Origin: Microbacterium sp. VKM Ac-2923
GTDB lineage: Bacteria > Actinomycetota > Actinomycetes > Actinomycetales > Microbacteriaceae
DNA: 64,000 bases
NCBI RefSeq assembly: GCF_022815605.1
Contig: NZ_JALGRP010000005.1
Coordinates: 186,001 to 250,000, forward strand
Direction of reading: 5' to 3'
Part shown: one piece after another, positions 18,353-28,788 of the stretch
How the letters are laid out: the number at the start of each line of letters is the position of its first letter
Numbering within the stretch: the stretch's first letter is position 1
Position numbers and translations under genes: made by a program
Notes under the pieces: generated by a model
The model's database searches: none
The model's input: only the letters and a program-made list of their open reading frames with translations
What the model was told of the DNA's origin: nothing

Positions 18353-18387
18353 CGGGGGGCGGGGTCGGTGCGGCGAAGGACGGGACC

Positions 18388-19242
18388 TCAGGCCAGCGCG
18401 ACCTCGCCGGTGAACACCAGCGACGCCGGCCCCGACAGCAGTGCCCGATCGCCCGACACCCGCACGCCCAGGGTGCCGCCCGGTGTGTCGACGACCCAGT
18501 GATCGGGGGCTGCCGCACCCGCCCAGTGCCGAACGGCGAGGGCCGCTGCGGCGACGCCGGTGCCGCAGCTCAACGTCTCGCCGACGCCGCGCTCGAACAC
18601 GCGCAGACGGATCGCTCCGACGCCTTCGCGGACGAGCGGGTCGGCGGGGACGACGAACTCCACATTCGCCCCGTGGCGAGGAGCCGGATCGAGCACGGGC
18701 TGGTAGGCCAGATCGAGGCCGTCGAGTTCGGCATCCGACGACAGGGCGACCACCACGTGCGGATTGCCCACGTCGATGCCGACACCGGGGCGTGCCACCG
18801 GCAGTCCCTTCGCGCGGACGAGGGTCTCGGCGGCATCCACCGCGAACACCCCGAGGTCCACCTCGAAGCCTCGGTCGCTGCGCGTGAGCGTCTTGACCCC
18901 GGCGCGCGTGCCGATGCGCAGTCCCTCATCGATCGACGCCAGACCGGTGTCGGTGAGGTAGCGCGCGAACACCCGCGTGCCGTTGCCGCACATCTCGGCC
19001 TTCGAGCCGTCGGCGTTGCGGTAGTCCATGAACCACTCGGCACCGGATGCCGCGGCATCCGCTCCCTCGACGATCGCCGTCGAGTGCACGACCCGTAGCA
19101 GCCCGTCGGCGCCGATGCCGAAGTGCCGGTCGCACAGGGCCGCGATCTGCGCGTCGGAGAGATCGAGCTCTCCGTCGGGATCGGCCACCACCACGAAGTC
19201 GTTGCCGGTGCCGTGGCCCTTGGTGAACGGGAGAGTCGCCAT
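18388..19242 (-). CDS. dapF: Diaminopimelate epimerase
   Basis: Converts LL- to meso-diaminopimelate for lysine and cell-wall synthesis; 284 residues. The two catalytic Cys lie in [14 protein letters not shown] and [14 protein letters not shown], in the usual tandem-domain fold. The start [18 protein letters not shown] is typical, and a TAGACT box six bases before the ATG predicts a leaderless mRNA. dapA and dapB are elsewhere in this window. Confidence 0.96.
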   Translation of the reverse strand: MATLPFTKGHGTGNDFVVVADPDGELDLSDAQIAALCDRHFGIGADGLLRVVHSTAIVEGADAAASGAEWFMDYRNADGSKAEMCGNGTRVFARYLTDTGLASIDEGLRIGTRAGVKTLTRSDRGFEVDLGVFAVDAAETLVRAKGLPVARPGVGIDVGNPHVVVALSSDAELDGLDLAYQPVLDPAPRHGANVEFVVPADPLVREGVGAIRLRVFERGVGETLSCGTGVAAAALAVRHWAGAAAPDHWVVDTPGGTLGVRVSGDRALLSGPASLVFTGEVALA

Positions 19243-19248
19243 GTGTTC

Positions 19249-19254
19249 AGTCTA
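19249..19254 (-). promoter_or_regulatory. dapF leaderless promoter (-10)
   Basis: TAGACT on the minus strand, exactly six bases before the dapF ATG. Confidence 0.5.
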
Positions 19255-19380
19255 GGGAGCGGCTCGCCGCATCCGCTCCGCGGTGGGAGCCGAGGGCGTC
19301 GTTCCGGCCGTCGGCGACCGCGTCCTTCGATCAGCCGAGGGCGGCACCCTCTCGCCGCGTGGGCTCTGCGCGGAAGACGC

Positions 19381-20310
19381 TCACGGACGAGCCCCCTCGA
19401 CGGATGCCAGAGAGCGCGCGTCCGTGGTGCGCGCATCGAGCCACCGGGTTCTGTCATATCGACGGAACCACGACACCTGGCGGCGGGCGTAGCGCCGCGT
19501 CAGCGCCTGGGTCTCGGCGACGGCTTCATCGCGCGTCATCTCACCGCGCACCTGCGCCAAGGCTTGGGCGTATCCGATCGCCCGCGCCGCGGTGACACCG
19601 TCTTCCAGGCCCTCCGCCCGGAGAGCCTCCGCCTCCTCGACGAGACCGGACTCCCACATCTGCTCCACACGGGCGTCGAGCAGGGGGACGAGTTCGTCGC
19701 GATCGATCGCCGTGCCCAGGATGCGCGTGCGCGGATGCCACGACAGCGGCGTGGACGGCAACGCTCCCCCGTGCGTCGCAGAACCCTGCGCGAGCACCTC
19801 GAGCGCCCGCACCACGCGACGGCCGTTGCGCGCATCGATGCGTTCGGCGGCGACCGGGTCGGCCTCGCGCAACCGCGCGTAGAGCGCGCCCGCACCCTCG
19901 CTCTCGAGCTGCGCCTCGAGCCGCGCACGGAGCGCCTCATCGCGCGGCGGGAAGCGGAAGTCCCAGAGCACGCTCGAGACGTAGAGCCCCGACCCCCCGA
20001 CGAGGATCGCGTCCGCCCCGCGGCGGTGGAGCCCGTCTATCGCCGTGCGGGCGGCATCCTGATACCAGGCGACCGCGGCCTCCTGGGTGACGTCGAGGGC
20101 GTCGAAGAGATGATGGGGGATGCCGCGACGCTCGGCGATCGGCACCTTGGCCGTGCCGATGTCCATGCCGCGGTACAGCTGCATGGCGTCGGCGTTGACG
20201 ATCTCGGCCGGGCGACCCCGAGCGGCCAGCGCGTCGGCGAGATCGAGGGAGAGTCCGGTCTTGCCGGTGCCCGTCGCGCCGACGACCGCCCAGAGGACCG
20301 GCTCGGTCAC
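19381..20310 (-). CDS. miaA: tRNA dimethylallyltransferase
   Basis: Adds the isopentenyl group to A37 of tRNAs reading UNN codons; 309 residues. P-loop [11 protein letters not shown], the conserved Asp/Gln in [18 protein letters not shown], and [13 protein letters not shown] near the end. The GTG at 20310 overlaps the miaB stop (GTGA); an upstream ATG would lie inside miaB. MiaB acts next on the same base, so coupling the pair makes sense. It ends 138 bases before dapF. Confidence 0.95.
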   Translation of the reverse strand: MTEPVLWAVVGATGTGKTGLSLDLADALAARGRPAEIVNADAMQLYRGMDIGTAKVPIAERRGIPHHLFDALDVTQEAAVAWYQDAARTAIDGLHRRGADAILVGGSGLYVSSVLWDFRFPPRDEALRARLEAQLESEGAGALYARLREADPVAAERIDARNGRRVVRALEVLAQGSATHGGALPSTPLSWHPRTRILGTAIDRDELVPLLDARVEQMWESGLVEEAEALRAEGLEDGVTAARAIGYAQALAQVRGEMTRDEAVAETQALTRRYARRQVSWFRRYDRTRWLDARTTDARSLASVEGARP

Positions 20311-21854
20311 ACGCCGACGCGGAGAGTGGGAAGACCCAGCGAGATCGCGCGCGGTGCGCCGGTCTCGCCCGCGGACGCGGGAACCCCGCACGACTCGGCC
20401 TGCGCGCGGTCCCAGGCGTCGCCGGCGAGCGTGCGGCGGATGCGCAGGGGTGCCCCGTCCGGAGCATCGGCGAGCAGATGGAAGGGGGCGGCGTGAGTCA
20501 CCGTCGCCGACACCACGTCGCCGGGACGCGGTACGGGCGAGCCAGGGGGCAGCTCGACGTGGACGAGCCGGTTGTCTTCGGCGCGCCCCGTGAGGCGGTG
20601 GGTCGCGGCATCCTTCTTGCCCTCACCCGCCGACACGAGCACCTCGAGGGTGCGCCCGAGCTGCTTCTGGTTCTCTTCGGTCGAGATGCGGTCCTGCAGC
20701 GCCGCGAGACGCTCGTAGCGCTCTTGCACGACGGCCTTGGGCACCTGGTCGGGCATCGTCGCGGCAGGAGTGCCCTCGCGGATGGAGTACTGGAACGTGA
20801 AGGCGCTCGAGAACCGCGACGCTTCGACGACGCGCAGGGTCTCCTGGAAGTCCTCCTCGGTCTCGCCGGGGAAACCGACGATGATGTCGGTCGTGATCGC
20901 GGCGTGCGGGATGCGGTCGCGCACGCGATCGAGGATGCCGAGGAACTTCTCACTGCGGTAGGAGCGGCGCATTGCCTTCAGGATGCGGTCGGAGCCGGAC
21001 TGCAGCGGCATGTGCAGCTGCGGCATGACCGCCGGGGTCTCGGCCATCGCGGCGATGACGTCGTCGGTGAAAGCGGCGGGGTGGGGACTCGTGAAGCGGA
21101 TGCGCTCCAGTCCATCGATCTCGCCCGCGGCGCGCAGCAGCTTGCCGAACGCGAGGCGGTCGCCGAACTCCACACCGTACGAGTTCACGTTCTGGCCGAG
21201 GAGCGTCACCTCGATGGCACCGTCGTCGACGAGCAAGCGGATCTCGTTCAGGATGTCGCCGGGCCGACGGTCCTTCTCCTTGCCGCGGAGGCTCGGGACG
21301 ATGCAGAACGTGCACGTGTTGTTGCATCCGACCGAAATCGACACCCACCCGCTGTGCACGGAGTCCCTCTTGGTCGGGAGGGTCGAGGGGAAGATCTCGA
21401 GCGACTCGAGGATCTCGAGCTCGGCCTCGCCGTTGTGGCGCGCGCGCTCGAGCATGCCCGGGAGCGAACCCATGTTGTGGGTGCCGAACACCACGTCGAC
21501 CCACGGGGCCTTCTGCTGGACGACGTCCTTGTCCATCTGGGCCAGGCACCCGCCGACGGCGATCTGCATGCCCGCGTGCGCGTCCTTACGCGATTTCAGA
21601 TGACCGAGGGTTCCGTAGAGCTTGCCGGCGGCGTTGTCGCGCACGGCGCAAGTGTTGATGACGATGACGTCGGCTTCGGTGCCGGTGTCGGCGCGCACGT
21701 ACCCCGCGCTCTCGAGCGAACCGGAGAGACGCTCGGAATCGTGCACGTTCATCTGGCATCCGAACGTTCTGACTTCGTACGTACGCGGCCCCTGGGCGCT
21801 TTGTGCGGCGGCGGACGGCGCGATCAGCGTCGGGGTGGAAACGGGGGTGGTCAT
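20307..21854 (-). CDS. miaB: tRNA-2-methylthio-N6-dimethylallyladenosine synthase
   Basis: Radical-SAM methylthiotransferase of 515 residues that methylthiolates i6A37. The UPF0004 domain with cysteines ([24 protein letters not shown]) is followed by the radical-[14 protein letters not shown] cluster motif and a C-terminal TRAM domain (about 395-460). A further C-terminal tail of about 45 residues has no known domain. The ATG at 21854 is preceded by TAGACT (21871-21866). Upstream of miaA. Confidence 0.95.
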   Translation of the reverse strand: MTTPVSTPTLIAPSAAAQSAQGPRTYEVRTFGCQMNVHDSERLSGSLESAGYVRADTGTEADVIVINTCAVRDNAAGKLYGTLGHLKSRKDAHAGMQIAVGGCLAQMDKDVVQQKAPWVDVVFGTHNMGSLPGMLERARHNGEAELEILESLEIFPSTLPTKRDSVHSGWVSISVGCNNTCTFCIVPSLRGKEKDRRPGDILNEIRLLVDDGAIEVTLLGQNVNSYGVEFGDRLAFGKLLRAAGEIDGLERIRFTSPHPAAFTDDVIAAMAETPAVMPQLHMPLQSGSDRILKAMRRSYRSEKFLGILDRVRDRIPHAAITTDIIVGFPGETEEDFQETLRVVEASRFSSAFTFQYSIREGTPAATMPDQVPKAVVQERYERLAALQDRISTEENQKQLGRTLEVLVSAGEGKKDAATHRLTGRAEDNRLVHVELPPGSPVPRPGDVVSATVTHAAPFHLLADAPDGAPLRIRRTLAGDAWDRAQAESCGVPASAGETGAPRAISLGLPTLRVGV

Positions 21855-22016
21855 GATGCGTGCAAGTCTAAGCGGCCCGCCCGACGGGTGCGCGGGCCGG
21901 TCGGCCTGTCCGGTGGCGCGTTTCGGGCACAAGGGTGCGCGCCCGGGACGGACCGTCGCGCGCCGTTGCCGATACGGTGAGCAGTATCGCGGCACTACGG
22001 GGTGCCAAGGGGGAGC

Positions 22017-24596
22017 ATGGACAGCGACCGAACGACGCCGCGCCCGGCCAGCAGGTCCGGTGCGGACGGGGATGCCGCGGCCTGGGCCGCGCGAGTCCTC
22101 GGCGGGAGGTCGCTGCTCGTGGCGGGCCCCCGGGGTAGCGGCCGTAGTCACCTTCTGCGCGCCATCGGCGCGGAAGTCGAACGCCGCGGCGGTGAGGCGA
22201 TCACCGTTCGGCCCGCGTCGGCATTGTCGACGCGCCCCTTCGGCGCACTCGATGCGACCCTGCACCCGGCGGTGGACGCGATGCGCGACTCGTCGGAGGG
22301 CGACGCCGTCGTGGACGGAGTGCTCATCGTCGACGACATCGAGCTGCTCGACGCCGCGTCGGCTCACGCGATCGCGCGCGCGGTGGCATCCCGGACCCTG
22401 ACCGCCGTGCTCGCCTTCCGCACCGCACGCCCCCGGGATCTCGCATTCGCCGACGACGCGGACGAGGCGCGCCGTCGACTACGGAACCTCTGGGTGGAGG
22501 GTCTGGCGCATCGCGTCGACCTTCCCGAGCTCAACGACGAAGACGCGTTCGGCCTCCTCGACGCCTTCCCCGAGGCCGGTGTCCTCGACAGCGCGACACG
22601 CGCCGGGCTGGTGTGGCGCGCCGACGGGTCACGGGCCCTCCTCCGGCACCTCGTCCTGCACGCCGCGAACGACGCCGACGCCGGTCGCGACCCCCTCGAC
22701 GCGCTTCGGACGATCCCCCCGCACAGCCGGCTCGCCGTCGCCCTCGAGCGACACGTCGCCGAGATGCCGGTGGCCGACCTGGAGAGCCTCGCCGGCATCC
22801 GACGCCTTCCCCATCTCGAGACCGCCACGGCGACCCGCTTGTTCGACGCCGACAGCATCCAGTCACTCGTCGCGCGCGGGCTCCTCCACGCCGATCCCTC
22901 AGCCGAACGCCGCCTCACCGCGAACGACCTCGTCGCCCAGGAGGCTCAACGTCGACTCGGCCCCAGCCGCATCGACGCCCTTGTCGCCGCCGCCGGTCGG
23001 CGGATGCTCGCCGAGGCCGATGAGTGGTGGAGCCCTTCCGTCGCCGTCACGGTGGCCCAGCGCTGGCACCGCCTCGGGTCGGACCTCTCGGGCGAGACCG
23101 CGCACTCCCCCGCGGTGCGCTCGCGCATCGCCCTGGACGCCGCCCGAGAGGCCACCCGCCGCGGCGACGCCGCGCACGCCGCCGCATACGCCGCTCGCGG
23201 CGTCAGGGCGGCCGAGATCCCCCCTCTCCGCTCGGAGGCCGAGTCCGGGACGCAGTCGGATGCCGCCGCCGACGGCCGGACCACCGACCAGGGTGACGAT
23301 GTCGGGCTGCGTCGACGCGACCCCCGCTCCCTCCCGGGAGGCGAGGGCACCACCCACCGCGGGGCGACCGCGCCTGACCATGTCCTCGCCGACTCCCTCG
23401 TCGAGGAGCTTCTGGCCCAATCGGCGCGAGAGGGCGCGTGCCTCGACTGGACCGCGGCCGCCGAGACCGCGGGACGCGCCGTCGCACACTCGGGGGCAAC
23501 GCCCGCGATGCGCCTGCGCGCGCTCGTGTCGGCGGGCACGGCCGAAGCGTTCGCCGGGCGCTGGCGTCAGGCGCAGGTCTCCTATCGCGGGGTCGAACGG
23601 ACGCTCGACGCGCGGCAGTCTCCCGACGGGCTCGTGGCACGGGACCGCCTCACCGCCCTGATGTTCATGCTGGCCGGTCATCAGATCGCCGGAGCCGACG
23701 GGACGGACGTGCACGCCCGTCTGGAGCGCGAGATGGCGAGGACGGCGCGCGAGGGCGAAGGCGCGGAGCTGACACTCGCGGGAGCGGCAGCCGCGATCGC
23801 CTTCGCGGGGGCGGGCCGGGCGGTCGAGTCCCGCCGCGAGCTGACCTCGGCGATGTCGCGCACGCCGTCTGCGGTCACCGACCCCGATGCCGTGATGATC
23901 GAGTTGGGGGTGGCCGACGAGCTCGCGCTCGCCGGCCGGCTCGACGAGGCTCGCGCGATCCTCGCTCGCCTTGAGGAACAGGACGCGCCTCTCCTGCAAC
24001 GCAGCCGCCTCTACGTGCAGACGACGCTCTTCGCCGCGGAGGGCAGCCACGACGCCGCTCGTGTCGCGGCTCGCGCCACGGCGGAGATGACGCGGGGACG
24101 CCCCGCCGCGGCCCTGCGCATCCGCGACCTGTTCCGGCTGACCGCCCTGGGAGCGGCGAGCGGCGACGAAGTCGACGAGCTCACACGGCTGGCCGCGACC
24201 ACCGACCTGCCCCTGGCCGCCGAGGTCGTCCGGCGCGCGGCGGCACGTTCGACGGAGGAGAACGGACGACCGGTCGACGAGCTGCGGCTGCACGCTCTCT
24301 GGTCGATGCGCGAGACTCCTCCGGCGACCCACCCGGATGCCGTGGTCGACCTCCCCCGCCCACCGGAGCCCGGGGTTCCGCCGGGCGATTTGACCGCACG
24401 AGAGCGCGAGATCGCGCTGATGGCCGACGAGGGACTCACGAACCGCGAGATCGCGGCGAGGCTGTTCCTGTCGGTGCGGACGGTCGAGTCGCACATCTAT
24501 CAAGCACGCGCGAAAGTGGGTGCAGCCTCCCGGGTGGAACTGGGGCACCTCGTGGCATCGGGCGTCGTTCGTGACAGGACGAGGCCGGCACCCTGA
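22017..24596 (+). CDS. Large ATP-binding LuxR-family transcriptional regulator
   Basis: Regulator of 859 residues of the LAL type. An N-terminal AAA/STAND-like ATPase has Walker A ([12 protein letters not shown], about 33-44) and Walker B ([11 protein letters not shown]). A long Ala-rich middle region resembles helical TPR-like arrays, and a C-terminal LuxR helix-turn-helix (about 800-855, [25 protein letters not shown]) ends it. The ATG at 22017 has an AAGGGGG site; a GTG five codons earlier is possible. Target genes and inducer cannot be inferred. It is divergent from miaB and converges on recX. An Asp/Pro/Gly-rich linker with few conserved residues lies near the middle. Confidence 0.8.
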   Translation: MDSDRTTPRPASRSGADGDAAAWAARVLGGRSLLVAGPRGSGRSHLLRAIGAEVERRGGEAITVRPASALSTRPFGALDATLHPAVDAMRDSSEGDAVVDGVLIVDDIELLDAASAHAIARAVASRTLTAVLAFRTARPRDLAFADDADEARRRLRNLWVEGLAHRVDLPELNDEDAFGLLDAFPEAGVLDSATRAGLVWRADGSRALLRHLVLHAANDADAGRDPLDALRTIPPHSRLAVALERHVAEMPVADLESLAGIRRLPHLETATATRLFDADSIQSLVARGLLHADPSAERRLTANDLVAQEAQRRLGPSRIDALVAAAGRRMLAEADEWWSPSVAVTVAQRWHRLGSDLSGETAHSPAVRSRIALDAAREATRRGDAAHAAAYAARGVRAAEIPPLRSEAESGTQSDAAADGRTTDQGDDVGLRRRDPRSLPGGEGTTHRGATAPDHVLADSLVEELLAQSAREGACLDWTAAAETAGRAVAHSGATPAMRLRALVSAGTAEAFAGRWRQAQVSYRGVERTLDARQSPDGLVARDRLTALMFMLAGHQIAGADGTDVHARLEREMARTAREGEGAELTLAGAAAAIAFAGAGRAVESRRELTSAMSRTPSAVTDPDAVMIELGVADELALAGRLDEARAILARLEEQDAPLLQRSRLYVQTTLFAAEGSHDAARVAARATAEMTRGRPAAALRIRDLFRLTALGAASGDEVDELTRLAATTDLPLAAEVVRRAAARSTEENGRPVDELRLHALWSMRETPPATHPDAVVDLPRPPEPGVPPGDLTAREREIALMADEGLTNREIAARLFLSVRTVESHIYQARAKVGAASRVELGHLVASGVVRDRTRPAP

Positions 24597-24698
24597 TTCG
24601 CGGGCGCGTGGAGCGGAGCACCCCGTCGGCGCGGACGCGGGATTCTGGACGGAGCCCGTACGGATCCCTCCCCGAGACGTGCAGGGACCCCTGTCACG

Positions 24699-25612
24699 TC
24701 ACTCGTCGGGCGAGAAACGCACCCCTGACGCGGGTCGCGCGAAAGAACGCGATCGCCCGATACCGGCCTCTTGCAGTGCCGCACGAGCCGCCGTGAGGGC
24801 GACCGACGAGGGATACCCTCGGCGGGCCAACTGGCCGCCCAGACGGCGGAGAGCCGCCTCGTACTCGACCCCTTCGACCCCGCGGACCTTCGACCGTGCG
24901 AACTCGAGCGCTCGTTCGGCGTCGTCGTCGGGGAGCGCCGCAAGGGCGACCTCGGCGATGTCTCGCGGGATGCCGCGCTTGCGCAAGGTCTCGGCGACGG
25001 CTCGACGGCCCTCCCCCCGCTTCTCGACGGCCGACATCGCGAGCTGCTCGGCGAAGATCGCGTCGTCGAGATAGCCGAGGTCGACGAAACGGTCGATGAT
25101 CTCCTCGACGAGGAGGTCGTCCGCCCCCTCTACACCGCGAACCACGCCCCGCGCCTCGGAGATCGACAACGACCGCGACCGCAGCTTGCGCAGAAGCACT
25201 GCCTCAGCGCTCTGCCGAGCCTCTTCCGTCGCCGCGACCTCATCGAGGCCGTCAGCGGGTATCGCAACGGCCTCACCGACGGAATCGCCTCCCCGGGAGC
25301 CGTCGACGGTGGCGTCGATGTTGCGCAGGGGCCGCAGCCGAGGGCGCTTCGCAGCGGACACGACCGCGTGAGCGGCAACGTCGTCGGAAGCGAATGCGCT
25401 ATCTCGACCCGTCGACGGGTGCTCGGCGGAAGAGCGTCCGCGGGACCCGAACAAAGGGATGACCGGCGCGAGATCCTCGCCCGCTGCTGATCGCGGGAGT
25501 CCGTGAAGGATCCGCTGACTGTCGCCTGTCACCTCCGGAGCTCCGCCGGCTTCGTGGTCGTCGCCCGTTCCTGGGAACGAGCGACGACCCGAACCGTTAC
25601 CGTCGTCGGTCA

Positions 25613-25613
<1 letters not shown>
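24699..25613 (-). CDS. recX: RecA regulator RecX with long N-terminal extension
   Basis: RecX binds RecA filaments and limits their activity. At 304 residues it is longer than most: the RecX three-helix repeats start only at about residue 130 (AEAVLLRKLRSRSLSISEAR) and run to about 285. The first 130 residues are Gly/Asp/Ser-rich and probably disordered. The ATG overlaps the recA stop by one base (TGATG), which fixes the start and implies coupled expression. Confidence 0.9.
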
Positions 25614-26677
<1,064 letters not shown>

Positions 26678-26781
26678 GACGTCTTCTTTCTGCTCGCGTT
26701 CCGGTCGCCTATAGGCTGTCGCGCCTCCCACCGACGGTGGGGGTACCCGACAAGGCGTTCAGGTGTCGTTCGACGTTCTCC

Positions 26782-26804
26782 ACGTTAGGGAGGGCCTCCG
26801 ACAT
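26782..26804 (-). promoter_or_regulatory. Proximal recA promoter, RecA-NDp/PafBC-like
   Basis: Minus strand: ATGTCGGAG (26804-26796), eight bases, TAACGT (26787-26782). The mycobacterial LexA-independent DNA-damage promoter is described as TTGTCRGTG-N8-TANNNT; this site matches 7 of 9 bases plus spacing and -10. Predicted leader about 98 bases. Confidence 0.6.
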
Positions 26805-26875
26805 TGACGTCCGAAGCCAGCCCCGTTGGGGAGGACTGCGCCACTTTCCCTGTTGTGTAGGAGCCTACGCCCGGG

Positions 26876-26891
26876 TCGAACGTAGTTTCGA
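26876..26891 (-). promoter_or_regulatory. LexA box upstream of recA
   Basis: TCGAACGTAGTTTCGA differs from the actinobacterial consensus TCGAACNNNNGTTCGA at one position. It lies 199 bases upstream of the recA ATG. A TAGGCT on the minus strand immediately downstream of it (26871-26866) could be the -10 of a distal, LexA-controlled recA promoter. The interval 26678-26960 holds only these control elements. Confidence 0.8.
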
Positions 26892-26960
26892 TGACACGCC
26901 GGGAAACTATGTACGAATGCGCAGACGGGCGTCGACACGACCCCCCTCGCGCTCCAGCGC

Positions 26961-27185
26961 TCAGGAACGACGCGGCTCGCGTCGGCCGACCCCGTAGCGA
27001 CGGTTTTCGGGCACGTCGGTCTCGTCGCACAGGGCCAGCCAGATCTCACGCGGCTCGATACCCGCTGCCAGCGCATCGGCACCCGTGCGGCCGCCTACGG
27101 CCGCCAGGACGAGATCGGTCAACAAGGACCCACCGCGCGCTCCGAACTCGTCGGCGACGGCGCGATCGAACTCGCTACGACGCAT
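26961..27185 (-). CDS. DUF3046 domain protein
   Basis: Small protein of 74 residues (MRRSEFDRAVADEFG, then EIWLALCDETDVPENRR), a family almost always found just upstream of recA in actinobacteria. Function unknown. It ends 69 bases before the LexA box, so recA has its own promoters, although read-through is possible. It starts 10 bases after clgR ends, probably one transcript. Confidence 0.85.
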   Translation of the reverse strand: MRRSEFDRAVADEFGARGGSLLTDLVLAAVGGRTGADALAAGIEPREIWLALCDETDVPENRRYGVGRREPRRS

Positions 27186-27195
27186 GCACGGAGAG

Positions 27196-27504
27196 TCAGC
27201 GCAACGACAACTCGGGCTCGACGGAGGCGACGAGCTCGTCGGGAACGACATCGGGGAAGGTCTGCAGGCCTTCGAGCACGGAGAGCCGATCGCCGACCTG
27301 CCGCATGATGGTCGAGATGGGCACGTCGAGCGCCTCGGCCACCGAGGCGAGGATCTCGCTCGAGGCCTCCTTCTGACCGCGCTCGACCTCGCTGAGGTAG
27401 CCGAGAGCGACGCTCGCGCGGCTGGCGACCTGGCGGAGGGTGCGCCCCTTCTGCTGGCGGAGGTCACGCAGGACTTCGCCGATCTCTTGACGAACCAGGA
27501 TCAT
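27196..27504 (-). CDS. clgR: ClgR-type helix-turn-helix regulator
   Basis: Cro/C1-type HTH protein of 102 residues (MILVRQEIGEVLRDLRQQKG; HTH at about 22-60, TLRQVASRASVALGYLSEVERG). Sequence and position between cinA/pgsA and recA match ClgR, which activates clp protease and DNA-damage genes in corynebacteria and mycobacteria. ATG at 27504 with AGGAGG eight bases upstream; a longer start would place an unusual 19-residue tail and is rejected. The C-terminus lacks the Ala-Ala degradation tag seen in some ClgR proteins (it ends SLR). It has its own promoter and a palindrome upstream. Confidence 0.78.
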   Translation of the reverse strand: MILVRQEIGEVLRDLRQQKGRTLRQVASRASVALGYLSEVERGQKEASSEILASVAEALDVPISTIMRQVGDRLSVLEGLQTFPDVVPDELVASVEPELSLR

Positions 27505-27534
27505 GTAGGGGCCCTCCTCACTGCTGATTCCGTC

Positions 27535-27556
27535 GTTGTCCGAGTGGACAACTGTA
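27535..27556 (-). promoter_or_regulatory. Palindrome and -10 upstream of clgR
   Basis: GTTGTCC-GAGT-GGACAAC (27535-27552) is a perfect 7-bp inverted repeat. TACAGT on the minus strand (27556-27551) fits a -10 and touches the palindrome, so a bound protein would sit on the transcription start. It could be an autoregulatory site; it does not resemble the published corynebacterial ClgR motif. Confidence 0.5.
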
Positions 27557-27676
27557 AACACCGTCTGTGGTCACCCTAATGCCGCGCGCTGTGCACCGGA
27601 TGGGAATCGCTGGAGCAAACCGGGTTGTGCAATCATTTGTTCCCGCCTTTCCGGGGCGCTGTCGGTCGGCCGGAGG

Positions 27677-28204
27677 TCAGAGGGCCGCGAGGGTGCGCCG
27701 GATGGCGAGATGTGCCGTCTCGCGGCGTATGCGCTCGCGATCCCCGGCGATCACCAGCGAGTCGACACGCGTGCCGAGCGGCGTCGACACAGCGATGTGC
27801 ACCGTACCCACGGGCTGTCCGTCTTGCTCGTCCGGACCCGCGACACCTGTCGTCGCGATTCCCACATCGGCGGCGACGCCGTTGCGCCCCAGCACGTCGC
27901 GCACGCCGCGCGCCATCTGCCGCGCGACACGGGGATGGACGGCGCCGTGCGCCTCGAGGAGCGCCTCATCCACGCCGAGCAGGTCGTGCTTCACGTCGGT
28001 CGCGTACGCCACCACTCCCCCGCGCACGGCACGCGACGCACCCGGGATGTCGACGAGAGTGGAGACGACGAGCCCACCCGTCAGCGACTCGGCGACGGCG
28101 ATCGTCCACCCGAGTTCGCCGAGACGCTCGAGCAACAGTGCGGCGCTCTCTCGGGGAGTGCGCACGACGGTCTCGTCGAAGTCCTCGGGGATGCTGTCGA
28201 TCAT
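27677..28204 (-). CDS. CinA C-terminal domain nicotinamide-nucleotide amidohydrolase
   Basis: 175 residues, only the CinA C-terminal domain (PncC), which deamidates NMN to recycle pyridine nucleotides. Family segments: AVAESLTGGLVVSTLVDIPGAS, GGVVAYATDVKHDLLGV, GIATTGVAGPDEQDGQPVGTV. The N-terminal MoCF-like domain of full CinA is absent, as is usual in this clade. The ATG overlaps the pgsA stop (ATGA). Confidence 0.9.
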   Translation of the reverse strand: MIDSIPEDFDETVVRTPRESAALLLERLGELGWTIAVAESLTGGLVVSTLVDIPGASRAVRGGVVAYATDVKHDLLGVDEALLEAHGAVHPRVARQMARGVRDVLGRNGVAADVGIATTGVAGPDEQDGQPVGTVHIAVSTPLGTRVDSLVIAGDRERIRRETAHLAIRRTLAAL

Positions 28205-28788
28205 CGGCCGTGGCGACCCTTGCGCGCCGCGCGCACCTCGGTGACGACATAGTCGATCCCCGACGCGATCGTCAGGATCACGGCGGCTGTCATGGTGATC
28301 ACGCTCACCCACCAGACTCCGGCCTGCCAGGCCGCGGCATCCGAGAGACTCGCCAGCGGCAGCAGCGCCAGGGAGAGGGCGACGGCCTGGAAGACGGTCT
28401 TGAGCTTGCCCATCCACGCCGCAGCGAGGACGTGGTCGTTGACCACGATGAACCGATAGACCGTGATGCCGATCTCGCGCACGAGGACGACGATCGTCAC
28501 CCACCAGTCGAGTTCACCCAGGATCGACAGGCCCACGAACGCGACGCCCGTGAGCGCCTTGTCGGCGATCGGGTCGAGGAGCTTGCCGAGATCGCTGACG
28601 ATGTCGTACCGGCGCGCGATGTAGCCATCGATGCCGTCGGTGGCGATGGCGACGATGAAAAGCACCGCGGCCGCCCAGCGCAGCCCGCCCCCCGCACCCC
28701 CGTCGGCCAGGAGGAGCCACAAGAAGATCGGCGCGCACAAGATGCGGGCGACCGTGATCGCATTGGGCAGCTGCGGATGAACGGCCAT
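28201..28788 (-). CDS. pgsA: CDP-diacylglycerol--glycerol-3-phosphate phosphatidyltransferase
   Basis: Integral membrane enzyme of 195 residues making phosphatidylglycerol phosphate. The CDP-alcohol phosphotransferase motif is complete (DGIDGYIAR, then G...D...D in LGKLLDPIADK). About five to six membrane segments. One-base overlap with ftsK (TGATG) and four-base overlap with the cinA-type gene. The exact alcohol acceptor among CDP-alcohol enzymes is inferred from similarity and synteny. Confidence 0.88.
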   Translation of the reverse strand: MAVHPQLPNAITVARILCAPIFLWLLLADGGAGGGLRWAAAVLFIVAIATDGIDGYIARRYDIVSDLGKLLDPIADKALTGVAFVGLSILGELDWWVTIVVLVREIGITVYRFIVVNDHVLAAAWMGKLKTVFQAVALSLALLPLASLSDAAAWQAGVWWVSVITMTAAVILTIASGIDYVVTEVRAARKGRHGR

